Shown here: positions 1-12,500 of the stretch, one piece after another
How positions within the stretch are numbered: the first letter of the stretch is position 1
How the letters are laid out: every line of letters begins with the position of its first letter
NCBI GenBank assembly: GCA_019339365.1
Contig: CP079860.1
Coordinates: 1,488,001 to 1,552,000, forward strand
Direction: 5' to 3'
DNA length: 64,000 nucleotides
Source of the DNA: Vibrio neptunius
GTDB taxonomy: Bacteria; Pseudomonadota; Gammaproteobacteria; Enterobacterales; Vibrionaceae
Translations under genes and position numbers: made by a program
Notes under the pieces: generated by a model
Seen by the model: only the letters and a program-made list of their open reading frames with translations
Told to the model about the DNA's origin: nothing
The model's database searches: none

Positions 1-1077
1 CGCAAAAGACCAATATCCCCAGAAAGTTTCGATAATTAGGCAAAGAGGAGTAAGGCCTAATATTAAGGTACAGACAGGTTCATCCCAACACATAAATGGA
101 GCATCCCAATATTCTTTCTCAGCTGAATAGTGGTTTTCAATTAACACAAGAGCAGGGCTGCACTCCTTTTTACTTAGCCAGTGACTTCCCACAAAGGCAA
201 AATCCACTGTTTCACCCGGTTTGAGCGTGGTGTTTGGGTGCAAAGAAGGCAAGCGAAAGCGCAAATTGGGGTCTTCAGGGGGAGTGTTAGCTTCACCGCT
301 AAACCAAACCTGCTTGCCATCACACCCTGCGACAGTTCCTTGTGCCAAAGTGACGATGTGTTCTGAGCAATAGCCGCCGGGTCTACCTATTTTCAAATGA
401 GGCCATTGATGAGTAAGCAAACGCGGAAGGTAATATAGGCCAATAGCTAGGGGCACTAGGGCAGCAAAAAAATCAAAATCGCTATAGAAGGGGTACAACT
501 GAAAAGAAAAAACGAGAGTGAGACCCAGTAGGAGTATGATTATGACATGATCGGTCGCTTTTTCCTCAAATTTAAGTTGGAGGGTTTCATCAGGAGTCAA
601 TGCCCGTCGGCCTTTTACCTCTATATTGAGCGCCGAGACCTCGTCACTTGGCATGGCGAAGCTCGCTTCCCACTGTAATTGATACAGCTCTGTTAGTGCT
701 TCACCATTTAAACTCATCAGGTAGGCGGTATTGTTATCGACTAGGATTTCTGCTTGGTTGTCATCGTCAGAAACAGCCTTCTCACGTTTTAAATGTGGAT
801 GATGAGCTTTGACATAGTAAACATCATCAGAATCTATTCTGTAGTATGTTGAACCAGCGTGTCTAAATTTGCCTTTTACTTGATAAACAGAACCAAGTCC
901 AAAGGAACGTTTGTAAACAATATTCAGAGTTTGCTGTTCTTGGGTGGTCGCCATTCTGTGCGGAGGCTTTCTAGCGAGTTTCTTCGACGTTGAGCGCCAT
1001 AGAATCAAGTTCATAAAACTAGTGGCAAAGAAGAAAGCGATGAGCCCCATAACCACAGTAATAATAAACTCGTTCAT
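1..1077 (-). CDS. Membrane protein of unknown function (3' end beyond window)
   Basis: An uninterrupted minus-strand frame of 359 codons begins at the ATG at 1077 and runs off the window without a stop, so the gene is partial. Residues 3-24 form a hydrophobic N-terminal segment (starts MNEFIITVVMGLIAFF). A second hydrophobic stretch follows around residues 190-225, and a third sits near the window edge. Between them is a soluble charged region, and after the second segment a Gly/Cys-containing beta-rich region. The start is preceded by a weak GAGAG ribosome site. I do not recognise the family; the topology resembles conserved inner-membrane proteins of the DUF3592 kind, which is only a guess. 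Plus-strand frames at 181-366 and 944-1192 are shadows of this gene. Confidence 0.75.
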   Translation of the reverse strand, partial: MNEFIITVVMGLIAFFFATSFMNLILWRSTSKKLARKPPHRMATTQEQQTLNIVYKRSFGLGSVYQVKGKFRHAGSTYYRIDSDDVYYVKAHHPHLKREKAVSDDDNQAEILVDNNTAYLMSLNGEALTELYQLQWEASFAMPSDEVSALNIEVKGRRALTPDETLQLKFEEKATDHVIIILLLGLTLVFSFQLYPFYSDFDFFAALVPLAIGLYYLPRLLTHQWPHLKIGRPGGYCSEHIVTLAQGTVAGCDGKQVWFSGEANTPPEDPNLRFRLPSLHPNTTLKPGETVDFAFVGSHWLSKKECSPALVLIENHYSAEKEYWDAPFMCWDEPVCTLILGLTPLCLIIETFWGYWSFA

Positions 1078-1798
1078 AGCTGCTCTCGCTGTCGGTATTG
1101 CGCTAACGCTCGATGTTTTATATTCACATTTGCCTCTTTGTTTTATGATTGTCAGTTTTCTGTTTAAAGCGACAGGAAAACGATATTCTTAGTATGTTTC
1201 TATCTCTGAAGAAATAAATCGATTTAAGCTTTATCTATACGTCAAGATGTTCACTCACGAACAAGTGATTTGATATATCACCTCAGAAATAAGCGAATAA
1301 ACCCTAATGCTAGAGTTCCTACTGAGAAACGATGTCTGAATTTTTAAATGCCAAATTCTAGCTATGATATCTATACTTTTCAATGATTAACTGATTAGAA
1401 ATAGAGGGACAGACACCCTAAAGAAACTCCCAGAACTTAATCATTAATACAATCAATAAGTGGCTCGATTTGAAGATAGTAAAATGGGTTAGGTACTATT
1501 TTAAATGGTCAAAACCATCCAAAGAGAGCTAATGAAAGTAGGAATGGTTAAAAGGACAGGCACATTAAACATACATTAAACATAAGCACTTTAAATGCTC
1601 GAAGAAACATAGTTACAGTAAAACTATTGAAGGGACAGGCACTCTTAAAAGCACAATCGGGGTCGGTTATGAGCGGAAGCTATGTGAAAAGCGTAGATTG
1701 CACCAAGTTTAATCGAGCTTTTCCGATTAGTTTTATCGAGCGAGATAAGACTAATAGGGATGGAACCGCTATATTGACCTAATTTGGGAGAGCAAATC
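1078..1798. other. 720-bp intergenic region with short repeats
   Basis: AT-rich, no convincing gene. It holds three of the six GGGACAG-type repeats listed separately and, near its right end, a palindrome just upstream of the small gene at 1799. No clear terminator or strong promoter pair was identified. Confidence 0.6.
1726..1755. promoter_or_regulatory. Palindrome upstream of small gene
   Basis: Arms ATTAGTTTTATC and GATAAGACTAAT pair over 12 bases with one mismatch around a 6-base spacer (GAGCGA). There is no T tract after it, so a terminator is unlikely. It lies 43 bp upstream of the ATG at 1799 and could be an operator or a leader hairpin. Confidence 0.4.
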
Positions 1799-2074
1799 AT
1801 GTCTAAAGATAAGACTAAAGAAAATGTCGATATTGCTGATAAATCACTAGCTCAGCAGGGAGCTTTAAACGTTGAAGATGCAGAGAATTCGTATCGCGAT
1901 ATGAATACGCTTTTGGAGCAGGCCAGTGGAGTTGCTCTAGCCAACTTTATAGAGACTGGTGACGCCTCTTATCTAGCTGCATTGGATAAGATAAATGCTC
2001 AGTCAAAAGCGTTAAAAGAGAACTTCATCGACCTCTATTCAAATGTAAATCAAAAACGAAAAGAGACGGAATGA
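1799..2074 (+). CDS. Small hypothetical protein, 91 aa
   Basis: Starts at the ATG at 1799 (MSKDKTKENV), with GGGAGAG about 7 bases upstream; an earlier in-frame start at 1784 lies on top of that ribosome site and is less likely. The protein is charged and predicted helical, with a middle segment rich in small residues (EQASGVALANFIETGDASY) and a lysine-rich C-terminus. No signal peptide, membrane segment or known motif is visible. It stands alone between repeat clusters, with a palindrome just upstream. I do not recognise it; the good ribosome site and lack of a competing frame support a real gene. Confidence 0.6.
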   Translation: MSKDKTKENVDIADKSLAQQGALNVEDAENSYRDMNTLLEQASGVALANFIETGDASYLAALDKINAQSKALKENFIDLYSNVNQKRKETE

Positions 2075-2295
2075 CAGCAGAAATAGTTAAAAGGACAGGC
2101 ACTTCGAACACTTTGAACAGAAAAAACAGAGTTAATGGGACAGTCACTTTAAAAACCCGAGACACTAACGGGACAGTCACCCTAAAATCTCTGCCCAACA
2201 CTGGGCTAGTCTGGGCCCCATCAAACCCAGACAGACCTTGTTGTTCTGCGAAGGATACACCTTATACCCAATCATTTAGAGTCGCTAAACCGCAG

Positions 2296-3258
2296 TTAAT
2301 TGAGCTGCTGACTTAACTGCAGGTAGGCGTTCTGAGCATCTTGATACTTGGATGACACCAGTTGCACCGCAACTTTTTCGGCAAATGCGCGTTTTTTCTC
2401 AAAGTCGATCGGCCGTCCATTCTTCCAAAGTTCAAAATGCAGGTGAGCACCAGTCGTTCGCCCTGTATTACCACTCACACCCACGGTTTCCCCTTGTAAG
2501 ACAATGTCGCCTTTTCTTACATAACGTTTAGAGAGGTGCAGATAGCGTGTTTTCAGTCCGCCAGGGTGTTGAATCACCAAATAGTTTCCCGCAATCGGAT
2601 GGTATCGAGAGGCGATAACTTCACCGGAAGAGATACTCACCACTGGTGTGCCTACAGGTACGGCGTAATCCGTTCCAAGATGGGGAGCCATGGTGCGAGT
2701 CACTGGGTGTAAGCGAGAATGGCTGAATTGCGAGCTGATCCTGAACTGGCGAGAGACAGGAGACAGGAGCAACTTATCTTTATAAAAGCGCTTTCCATCG
2801 GTACTAAACAAAGATCCTGTTTTGGTACTGTAGACATAATACGCATGTGATTTGTCGCGATATAAGAATGCGACAAGTTGGTCGTTTTCATCAAGCTTGA
2901 AAGCAAACTGTCCAGAGCCAGAAACGGAGTTAATAAAGTCGAACTTACCTGCCGACAGGGAGGTGAGATCTTGAATCGTGTTTGGGGCAATACCTAAACC
3001 TAACGCAGTGCCATAAAAAGAGTAGCCGACATGGCTGCTAATAAACTTATCTTTTTTTACGGGGCTCTTTGGTGTTCTTGTGTCGTTTTGAATAGTGTTA
3101 TTGACTTTATTGGTGTGCACATTGTTGGTTTGGCTAGTCGGAACGTCACTTAGTGGAGATATTTCGACTAACAAGCATAGGCTTAATGGAATAAGCGCCA
3201 GATACCAGAAAGACAAATAGTCTCGATAAGTTTTTTGAGGGACAGACGTTGAATGCAT
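2296..3258 (-). CDS. M23-family (LytM) peptidoglycan endopeptidase, membrane-anchored
   Basis: A 320-residue protein with an N-terminal hydrophobic segment (about residues 16-33) that anchors or exports it, a middle region of about 130 residues without a known domain, and a C-terminal M23 domain (about 190-295). The zinc-site motifs are visible: HLGTD (H-x3-D) and HLHFE (H-x-H), together with the family's GNTGRTTGAHLHFE signature. M23 enzymes cut peptide cross-links of peptidoglycan in the periplasm, or act as catalytic regulators of division when residues are missing; here the metal ligands are present. The ribosome site is weak, so the start is uncertain. The gene stands alone, reading away from the lipoprotein gene at 3523. 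Confidence 0.9.
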   Translation of the reverse strand: MHSTSVPQKTYRDYLSFWYLALIPLSLCLLVEISPLSDVPTSQTNNVHTNKVNNTIQNDTRTPKSPVKKDKFISSHVGYSFYGTALGLGIAPNTIQDLTSLSAGKFDFINSVSGSGQFAFKLDENDQLVAFLYRDKSHAYYVYSTKTGSLFSTDGKRFYKDKLLLSPVSRQFRISSQFSHSRLHPVTRTMAPHLGTDYAVPVGTPVVSISSGEVIASRYHPIAGNYLVIQHPGGLKTRYLHLSKRYVRKGDIVLQGETVGVSGNTGRTTGAHLHFELWKNGRPIDFEKKRAFAEKVAVQLVSSKYQDAQNAYLQLSQQLN

Positions 3259-3522
3259 TTTAATAGTTATTTGAGATTTTCGGCTAATGATAGGGTTTTA
3301 AACAATAAAATCCATATAAAAAATCAATGGATACGAGTCATAATTAGTCGCTTTGAAGGCTTATATATACTTTATGCCATTAACCAGCGCCGATAAATAA
3401 TTAAAAGCGTTTTATTGCTAGTGAAAATGACGTTTTGCATAGTCAATATGCCACGTTGAGAAAAATAATTTAGTAAATATAATCGTTGAAAATTTAACTT
3501 GTCATTGGCATTGGCTTAAAAA

Positions 3523-6500
3523 ATGAAACACTATAATTATCTTGCACTGAGTGCATCTCTACTACTTGTCGCTTGTGGTGGCGGTGGTGATGGCGGTGGT
3601 GACAGTTCGCCACCGTCAAGAACCATTGGTTCAATTTCTGGCAATGTGTTTGATGCACCAGTATCGAACGCGAATGTCTATATTTGGGAGTATGATAATG
3701 GCCAGCAAGGGCGCCTGATTGCTTCGACCAAAACAGACACAAGCGGTAATTATAGTGTTTCAGTGGAATCGGCTTCCCGCCCGGTATTGATTCGAGCTGA
3801 AGGCGGGTCGTATATTGATCCTGCTACAGGACAGGAAGTGTCTATCAGTCAAGAGGGCAGTATCCGGTTAGACAGTGTCGCCAATTATGTCGAAGGCTCA
3901 CAGCAGTCAGTCATGGTAACGCCTCTCACTAACATGGCCGCTGGTTTAGCGAAATATAAAATTAGGGAAGGCTCAAGTGCATCGACGGCGGTGTCTCAAT
4001 CCATTAGTGCGATCGAGGGTATGTACGGCTTTGACGCCAATACCACCCGACCTGTTGATATTACCAATGGCCCTCAAGGTGCGTATGCGACAGATGGCCA
4101 TAAATACGGAGCCTTGCTAACGGCCTATTCTTCCTATGCGAAGGATATGAAGATACAAAACAATGGTGCCGAAAACGAATACTCGTCAATAAACCTTGCA
4201 CGGATTCAATATAACGATATCCAGTTGGATGGTAAGTTGGATGGGCAGGGTAAAGTTGGTAACCATAGCCAGAGTTTGGACTTTGGTGCGGTTAAAGTTA
4301 CCAGCGAGCTATACACCAAAGAGCTCGCTAAGCACGTAATGATCGCCGCCAATAGCCCCGAGTTGAATAAATCGAGTATTAAGGCGGACGAATTTAAACC
4401 TTTTAGTGATAAAGTTAATAAAATAGGTGAGGGAGATACCAGTGTCATTCCGGAACGTAAACCCTCTCCGATCGATTCTACGCCTCCAGTCGCGAGTCGA
4501 CCAAAAGCAACCGAAAACGATATTATTGCGCGTACCGGCAGTATAGAAGTCAAACTTGAGGATGAAGTCGGCGTTGCGGTTCCAAAAGTGGTACTCGAGT
4601 CATATTTGAGTGGCACCTGGAGCGAATTAGAAACCTGCCCAGTGGGTGAGATAGGTTCGAGCTACTGCGCCATCGACACCACTGAGTTTCAGCAAGGTTT
4701 AAGAAGCTCGAATGTTAAAATTAACGTCAATACTGTTTCCCTTGACGACCTCAAAATGAGCTCTGGTCAGGCGCGTCTGGTATTTTATACCGAAGACGTA
4801 CTTGGCAACAAAATTGAGACCGGCTCAGAAGCTCATATCGTGAGTTTCAAATGGGATAACCAAAACCCAATCATTAAAGTGACTTCAGATCCGGGAATTA
4901 AAAAGGACACGGGCGAGACTGAGTACCTCTTGACGGGTACGGTTACTGAACCCACGTCTGGTGGCGTTACGGTTACTGTTTCATTTAAAGGGGATACGCC
5001 AGAAGGGTTAGTGTGTTCTCCTACTGCAGATGACGGCGTATGCCAATTTTCTAACAAGTATAAGTTGGAGCAATTCGGGACATCGACAAAGTTTGAGATA
5101 ACTGCTACGGATGCCCAGGGCAATGTCGGCCGAGAATACCATTTTGTCACCCAAGATGCTAGAGAGCCAAAGCAGGAGATAAGCTATCCGCAGGAGGAAG
5201 TTTCATTTGTACTTGAAGATGAGTCCGGTGCCTTTAGCGACCCATACCCTGGAGATTTCACGGCGAATACCTACAACGCATCATCGGTAACGACTGCAAA
5301 AAACTACCTCAATATTGATTATCAGTATGCTGCTAACAATATAAGAAATAATGTCGGTGTTAATTTCCAGTCGTTTGATCCTGGATACCTACATGACAAC
5401 AAGATCCCCTACATCAAGGTAACAGTAAGGGACGAGAGGGCGCCAGATGGTGTTAATGTTGGTACTCCGGCTAACAAGTTAACATTACAGGTGAATTATT
5501 CCGTTAAAAAAGGTGGTTCAGGTGACTACAGCGACGGAAAGACGATTATCGCCAATGCGTATAATCAACAAGAAAGCGTTACTATACCTCACGCAAAGAT
5601 AGATGAGGAAGAAGGTTCTCAAGAAGGAGAAGATAAGTGGGTAGAATTCATGACCTACTATATCCCCTTTACCAAAGATATACTCGGAGAGTCATTCGGT
5701 AACATATCTGAGTCTGACGCGCAAAAGCTGGTCATTAGTACGCTCGATGGCTCGAAAAACGTGTCGGATCCGATAACAGTATACTTCAAGACAACTTTTA
5801 ACTTACCTACCTATACAGTTGTAACGCCTTTTGTTGGTGCGCAAGCGCAGTTAGAAGGGTTAGAAGGTTCGGACTTTGCTTATATTGATAAGTGTACAAC
5901 AACACAAAACTCTGAGTCGACTGGAGAACCGGCTCTTGATGTTGCGTCTTGCCTGTTGCGTGGCAAAAAGTCTAATTACGACTTCTTACGAATTAAATTG
6001 GCAAGCCCAAAGGGCAAAAACACACACTCCTATAACTGGACTGATGATACCAGTAACTCCGAAAAAGTTAACCTACAAGATGCTAATTTTGGAGTTTACT
6101 TCGAGAAGCCTAAAGGCTCTCAAACCTATTATGTAACGGAACTCTCTACCTATCATACTGGCCTATTCGACTATCGTTGGGACAACTATCAAGGTACGAA
6201 AAACACAGAAGTGGCGAAGTCATTTTTAGCTGAAGTGAATAACGCAGTGGCGTTACAAAAGCCAGGTAGCTTTTTTGGCTTTGACCCTACCACTACCAGT
6301 TATGCGACCAACGAAATGTTGCGTCCAATCAAAGACACATTCAGTAAGCTAGCTGTCGAATATCAGCATCGTTTCCTTGCAGAATCAATGGCAAATATGT
6401 CTAAAAAATGGCCGCGAGTTTCTCCTCATGAACTTGCCTCCGCTTTTTATCAAGATCTAAGGGCAGATGGTAAGCCTGATGGAAAAGGAAAAGACCAAAC

Positions 6501-9500
6501 TGTCATTGAACTGGATGGCGACGAGTTGAATGCAGACGTCTATCGTAAGGATTTGGCTCAAGCTTACTATGATGTACTCACTGGCAAATATCATAATAAT
6601 AAACCTTGGGTAGCAGACAACATCGCCCAGTTGTTTGCGGATGATATATCCAAAGCTAGGCCCATGTTAGGTACTCTCGACCTATTTGGTAAAGATGGAG
6701 TCAGTATTGATAAATACGCGCCTAACGTGGAACTCACGGTAGTAGAGGGTAGAACCTATACGCCGATTAACAACAACAATCAATATGTCGCAGGTAATAT
6801 CAATGCAACATTGGTTGTCTCTGATCCATCGGGCATAAAAGATGATGCATCTACTCCGTTAACTGTCGCTCCGATGTGGTACAAACGCTCAGATCCTAAT
6901 GACGAAGAATCAGCCGGTATTTCGATCACGCCAAACAAGAACAATGCTAATGATGAATACGTCAAACAGTTCGCTTTTTCTGTAAATACCGCGTTAAGTG
7001 AGCATAAAGACAAAGTGGAATTGGCTATCCATACCAGTGCAATGGATAACCAAGGGAACGGCTATGGCTACCCAGATAATAAGCGTAAAGATTCTCTCTA
7101 CATCGATAACGAACCTCCTAAAATCTCCTTGATTCGCCCTGAGGATCCAAAAACCAAGAATCAGCTTGAAGACAGCGTATACCTTAATACCAACAACGAA
7201 CTGAAGCTACAGTTTAACGTTGTGGATACTGTCAATGACCAAAAAGAAAAGCGTGTTCTGCTATTCAAAGATAGCTCGGGTAAAATTAAGAGTTATGATG
7301 CCAATAAATTTGCTATTAATGACCCTGACAGCTTTGTTATTAACCTGTGTAAGGAAGTCGTTTGCGAAACTAAACCCGTCTATCCAGGTGAAGGTGATTG
7401 GGAGGTATATGTAAAAGCGATCGATAACTTGGGCAATGAGGTAAATGAGAACTCAATATCAGCACCGAAATTTACAGTTCGGGTTGATTCAGTACCGCCT
7501 GAAGTTGAAAACAGGACCGCAGAAAAAATGCTGGGAGGCAATACTACATTAGATCCTGCGCCTATCTGGGGCGATCATAGCCCAGGTGACAAACTTGATT
7601 TGCAACTTAAGATAGGTAATGTCCTTGTACCCAATTTAGGCCTTTGTATTAATGACGATACTGTGCCTTGTTTGGAAGGGACTCAACCTAACGTTGGCGT
7701 CAAGCTCGTAGCCGATGCCTTTACGCATGGTCAAACCAATACCTTGTTCTATACAGCGACAGATAAGGCATACCCACCGAATACCAGTGGGAGAGGAGAA
7801 ATCAAATTTCAAGTCGATAAACAAGGGCCCGTTATCAACTTCCAAGACCCATGGTTAGTCGACTATGTCTCACAAAAGACTGGTGTATTGGGAGCTAAGT
7901 TCTCGGCGAAATTTAATAGCGTCACAGATGACTCCGGCGTAGAGAAAATCTCGCTTTATCAGAAAACAGATTCCGGTGAAACCTTCTTAAAAGATTGGAC
8001 AGCAAGCGAGTGGAGCTCCAGCTTTGAGGGCACATACCCGGAAAGCAATGACGAGAACAAGATTGTTACAGACGACAGTAACCGCGCTAAGCTTTTTGTT
8101 AAAGCGACCGACATTCATGGATTTGTATCAAGTTCCAATGTGTCTAATGTGATCATTGATACGCAAGGCCCATCACTAAAATTGAATGGGCATACTGACG
8201 GTGATTTTTATGTTCCCGGTTATGAGCTCACGATCATTGCGGAAGACTATGACGACAACGGCTCGATAAACTCAAATGGTGTAAAGAAGGACAAGTTTGA
8301 GTATTGGATATTCGCGGGCGATGTTGCGCCAAATGGAGAAGGAACCAAGCCAAACCTAGATAAACCTAGTGGCCAATATAAGATCCCACTACCGTCAATT
8401 CCCGATACAACGGGTGCAGATGCTATTACCGTAAAACTGAAGGCGCAAGATATCCGCGGCAATGTTTCCACGGTGCCATTTAAACTGCATATCCAAGGGA
8501 TCCACCAAAACTAGTAGAAATATTTAAGTTTGAGTACGCAAGCGATAATAATAGCCCTATTGAAGATGTAGTTACTAAGGCTGGCGATATCAAACTTATT
8601 CTGAAGATTTCAGATATCAGCGGCATAAGTCAGGTAACCGGCTCTTACCGCTTTAGGAGTGAAGAAGCCGGAACTACGACTGGTGAAGAAGCCGGAACTA
8701 CGCTCAGCTTTAATTTTAATAAGAACGATGATCAATGGGAATCTGTTATTCAAGAAAGCGCGCTGACTCAAGACGGTATCTACGATCTATCTATTTACGC
8801 ATACAACAACGCCAAATACTTGCATCCGGCACAGCGAATACCTCTAAAAATAACAAAGTCTTTAAGTGTTCAAAAACAGGCTGTTAAGCTTGAGATTAAA
8901 TCGCCGGAGGATTTCCAAAACTTTATAGCCAATGGCGAGCTAAAGGTGGATTTTAATGTAATAAGCGCAGTCACACCAAATGAGCTCCAATGTTGGGTTC
9001 GTGAAAACTATAATTCGAACCAAGCACCAACAGATGTTAAAGTAGCGACCTCTGGGCTAATAGAAGGTGAGCTTGGGAACACCCCAAGTTGTACGGTGAA
9101 GTCTGACAAGAACTTTACAGAGTCACCTGTGGTATTAATTGTTAAAACCAAAGGCAAAAATGGAACTCCGAACGTGCAAAGGTTTACGTTCAATCAAATG
9201 GATGTCAACCCACCAACGTCTGTGCAAAAAGACTACTTATTACAGGGTGAAAACGTTATTCCAGCGAGTCCATCTGCAAATAAAGACAAGCAATTAAGCA
9301 TCCAGCTCGGATTTACTGACAAAGAATCAGGGGTCAATATTAATACAGATCCGCAAGACTTTAGACCACAGCTTGTTAGAATCAACAATAATGATCCAAT
9401 AGAGCCTAAAGAGTGTGAACGCAATTCTGATGGTGTGACATGTCGCTATATTGAGAATTACACAACTTTCATCGATCCACATAACACGGAGCATATCTTT

Positions 9501-12500
9501 AACGTTAAGAACTTAAGTGATAAGGCAGGTAATACGGCCGACGTCTCTCAGCTTTCATTAAAGCTTCCGGAAGGCAAACCGACAATTGCAATCACCAGTA
9601 AAGACGATATTGAGAACCCCCTTGCTCAAAACACCGTCGTTAAGGACCTGATAAGCATCAACCTTAAAACGCGTTTACCTAATGGCTCGAAGCTGGAAGT
9701 ATTAACTGTCAAGGTAGGTGGCACCACTTATTCTACTGCCAATACCAATCATAAGGATAACTTTGAGGCAGTCACAAAGTGTGGAGAGAATGACGAATAC
9801 TTATGTGCGGAGTTTACCGCTGATCTGTCTGGCTCTAGCGCCCAATCCTTGGAGGTTACAGCGAGAGCGATGGATGTGTTTAACCGCAAAAGTGATGTTG
9901 ATACGAATCTTAATAAGGTAACGTTTATCGTTGATAATCAGAAACCTACCGTTGGTGGCCCTGATGGTGTGAAAGTGTCCAAACCGAATGACAAAGTCAG
10001 GTTCACTTTCCCCATTACCGACATCGGAGGGTTAGCTCGAGTCACTTACACAGTGGCAGAGTTGGGGACTTTCACCAGAGAAGTAAAAAAAGGTGATGAC
10101 CCTACCTACTTTGAGGTCGAGGCATCGAAACTGGCTAACAAGAGCGAGTTGACCGTAACTGTCACGGCTGAAGACAAAGCGGGCAACCGGGTTACAGTGC
10201 CCAATATGAACGTCAATATAGCGCTACCCACTGTAGCGTTATCTCTGGCGGATAATGCGCGTATAGAAGGGGAATGGCTTGTACTTGGCGGTACCAGTCA
10301 AGAAATGACACTAAAAGCGAATGCTACGAATAGTATTACCGCAAAAAGTTACCGTATCACTCTTGTGCCTGTTTCAGCTGGAGAATCAATCGAACAGTCG
10401 GCGACGTTTAGCGGCACGTCTGCGACCAGTACATTTAGCTTCAAAGACACGGATCAAGGCCAGTACATGTTGAAAGTGGCGGTAACGGACTCGATTGATC
10501 GCACGCTTGAAACCTTCACTTACGCGACGACAGATTATGGCGCTGAAGGCATAAAGTCTGTCGTTGATACCCAAGACCCGAGCGTGAGTAACCTAAAAGC
10601 CGAGCAAACAACCTTCGCACCCAATGATAATGGCGAATACTTAGTCGAAGTGACTGCAAATGTCTTGGATACGAACTTGAATGAGGTGAATGCAGAGCTT
10701 GCGTTGAAAGCAGGTGGCGACAAAATACGGCCTAAATCTGTAGCAAAACCGACGGACGATAGTAAGCCGTACGTCTTCAGTTTCTCGGTCCCAGCGGGTG
10801 TTTATCGGGTTGCGATTAAAGCTAGTGATCTTGCCGGAAAGGTCAATCCAGCGCAAGAAATCGAGACCGAGGTTGTTGCTGCCACGACCCCAGAGGTAAA
10901 AGCAATATCAGCCGCACCGCAAGGTCCGATTGGCGGTAACAAAACGACTACGCTGAATATCAAGTTTTCTGAAAAGGTCCAAGACTTTATTCTGAGCGAT
11001 ATAAAACTCACCCAAGTGGGCGGAAGCGATGACGTTGGCACCCTGAGTGAATTATCTACAACAAACAACATTGATTGGACCGCAAACTACAAAGCGCCGC
11101 AAGGAGAAGATAAAACCATCACCTTTACCCTAGAAGACGATGCCTATCAAAGTGACAAGGGAATCAAGGGTAAAGGGTCTACGTTTAATCTAGAGGTTAA
11201 AGGTGTATTGCCAACAGTAAAATCACTATCGCTCAATCCTGAATATGCAGATACAGGGGATACCATCAATGTGACAGTGGAATTTTCACAGCCGGTCTCA
11301 GAGCCTTCGGAGTCGTATCTCAATACCAGCACAACCAAAATCAATTGGGGTGCTGCTAGCGGTGAAAGTGACCGTTGGACAGGTACGGTCAAGGTTCCAA
11401 GTGCCAATGACACAGATCTTGAAATGCCAATAGTGATCGCTGGTTTTAGTGATACATACACGAATGAGGGCGTAGCCTATCAAGATAAAAAGTTGTTACT
11501 GAAACCTAAGGTAACAATCACTGAGCTTGTAGTGAGTGCGCGCAAAGTAACGGTAAAAGGAACTACCACAAGAACAGGGACATCCGCGACGTTGAAACTA
11601 ACGCTTTCAGACACAGACGTTGTCACGGCTGACGTTAGTCAGACCTACACACTGTCGAGCGGTAGTTGGACACAAGACGTGGACGTAAGCAGTTTGGCGG
11701 CTGGCACCATCACAGTAAAAGCAGTGGTAACCAACAGTCAGAATGCTTCAGGTGAAGGGAGCGATACTTTTACCTTAGACAAGCAAGCACCGACGTTGAA
11801 ATCAGACAACCCAGTGAGCTTTGAGCGACTGGACTCAAGCAAGGTGAAAGTGACGGTAACCTTTTCAGAGAAGGTGACGCAACCTTCAGGCAGCCAACTG
11901 GGCGATCAGGCCATTAGCTGGGAAGGTGACGGTGAAGCGAAGGGCGTTTGGAACGGAACGGCTGACATTAGCAGTGTCGATAACACGTTGGAATCCTTGC
12001 CACTGACTATTAAAGGATACCAAGACGAGTCAGGCAACCCAGGTGCGGAGAACACGGACCACCAGTTTGCGTTGCAGCCAGTAGTGACCATAAGCGAGGT
12101 AACGGTCAACGCAGGAGCGGTGACGGTGAAAGGCAACGCCACGCATTCAAGCAACTCCGCGACGTTGAAGCTAACGTTTGAAGATGCGAGTAAAAACACA
12201 GTGACTCAAGATAAAAACGTAAACTTGTCGGATGGCGCTTTTGAACAAACGGTGACGTTTGATGATCTATCGGGCTTAGCCAGTGGTTCAGTCGATGTCA
12301 TCGCAGTGGTAACCAACAGTCAGAATGCTTCAGGTGAAGGAACAACCTCCTTTACCTTAGACAAGCAAGCACCGACGTTGAAATCAGACAACCCAGTGAG
12401 CTTTGAGCGACTGGACTCAAGCAAGGTGAAAGTGACGGTAACCTTTTCAGAGAAGGTGACGCAACCTTCAGGCAGCCAACTGGGCGATCAGGCCATTAGC

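Larger units (their letters stand above)
1406..2187. repeat. Six copies of a GGGACAG(G/A/T)CAC...TTAAA short repeat
   Basis: Copies start at about 1406, 1553, 1632, 2092, 2137 and 2170, all on the plus strand. The shared core is GGACAG, one variable base, CAC, usually followed within a few bases by TTAAA or CTAAA. They flank the small gene at 1799-2074 on both sides. Similar short dispersed elements in Vibrio and Shewanella are often found near REP-associated (Y1) transposases; no such transposase is present here. A related match (GGGACAGACG) falls at 3240 inside the first codons of the M23 peptidase gene. Confidence 0.7.
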
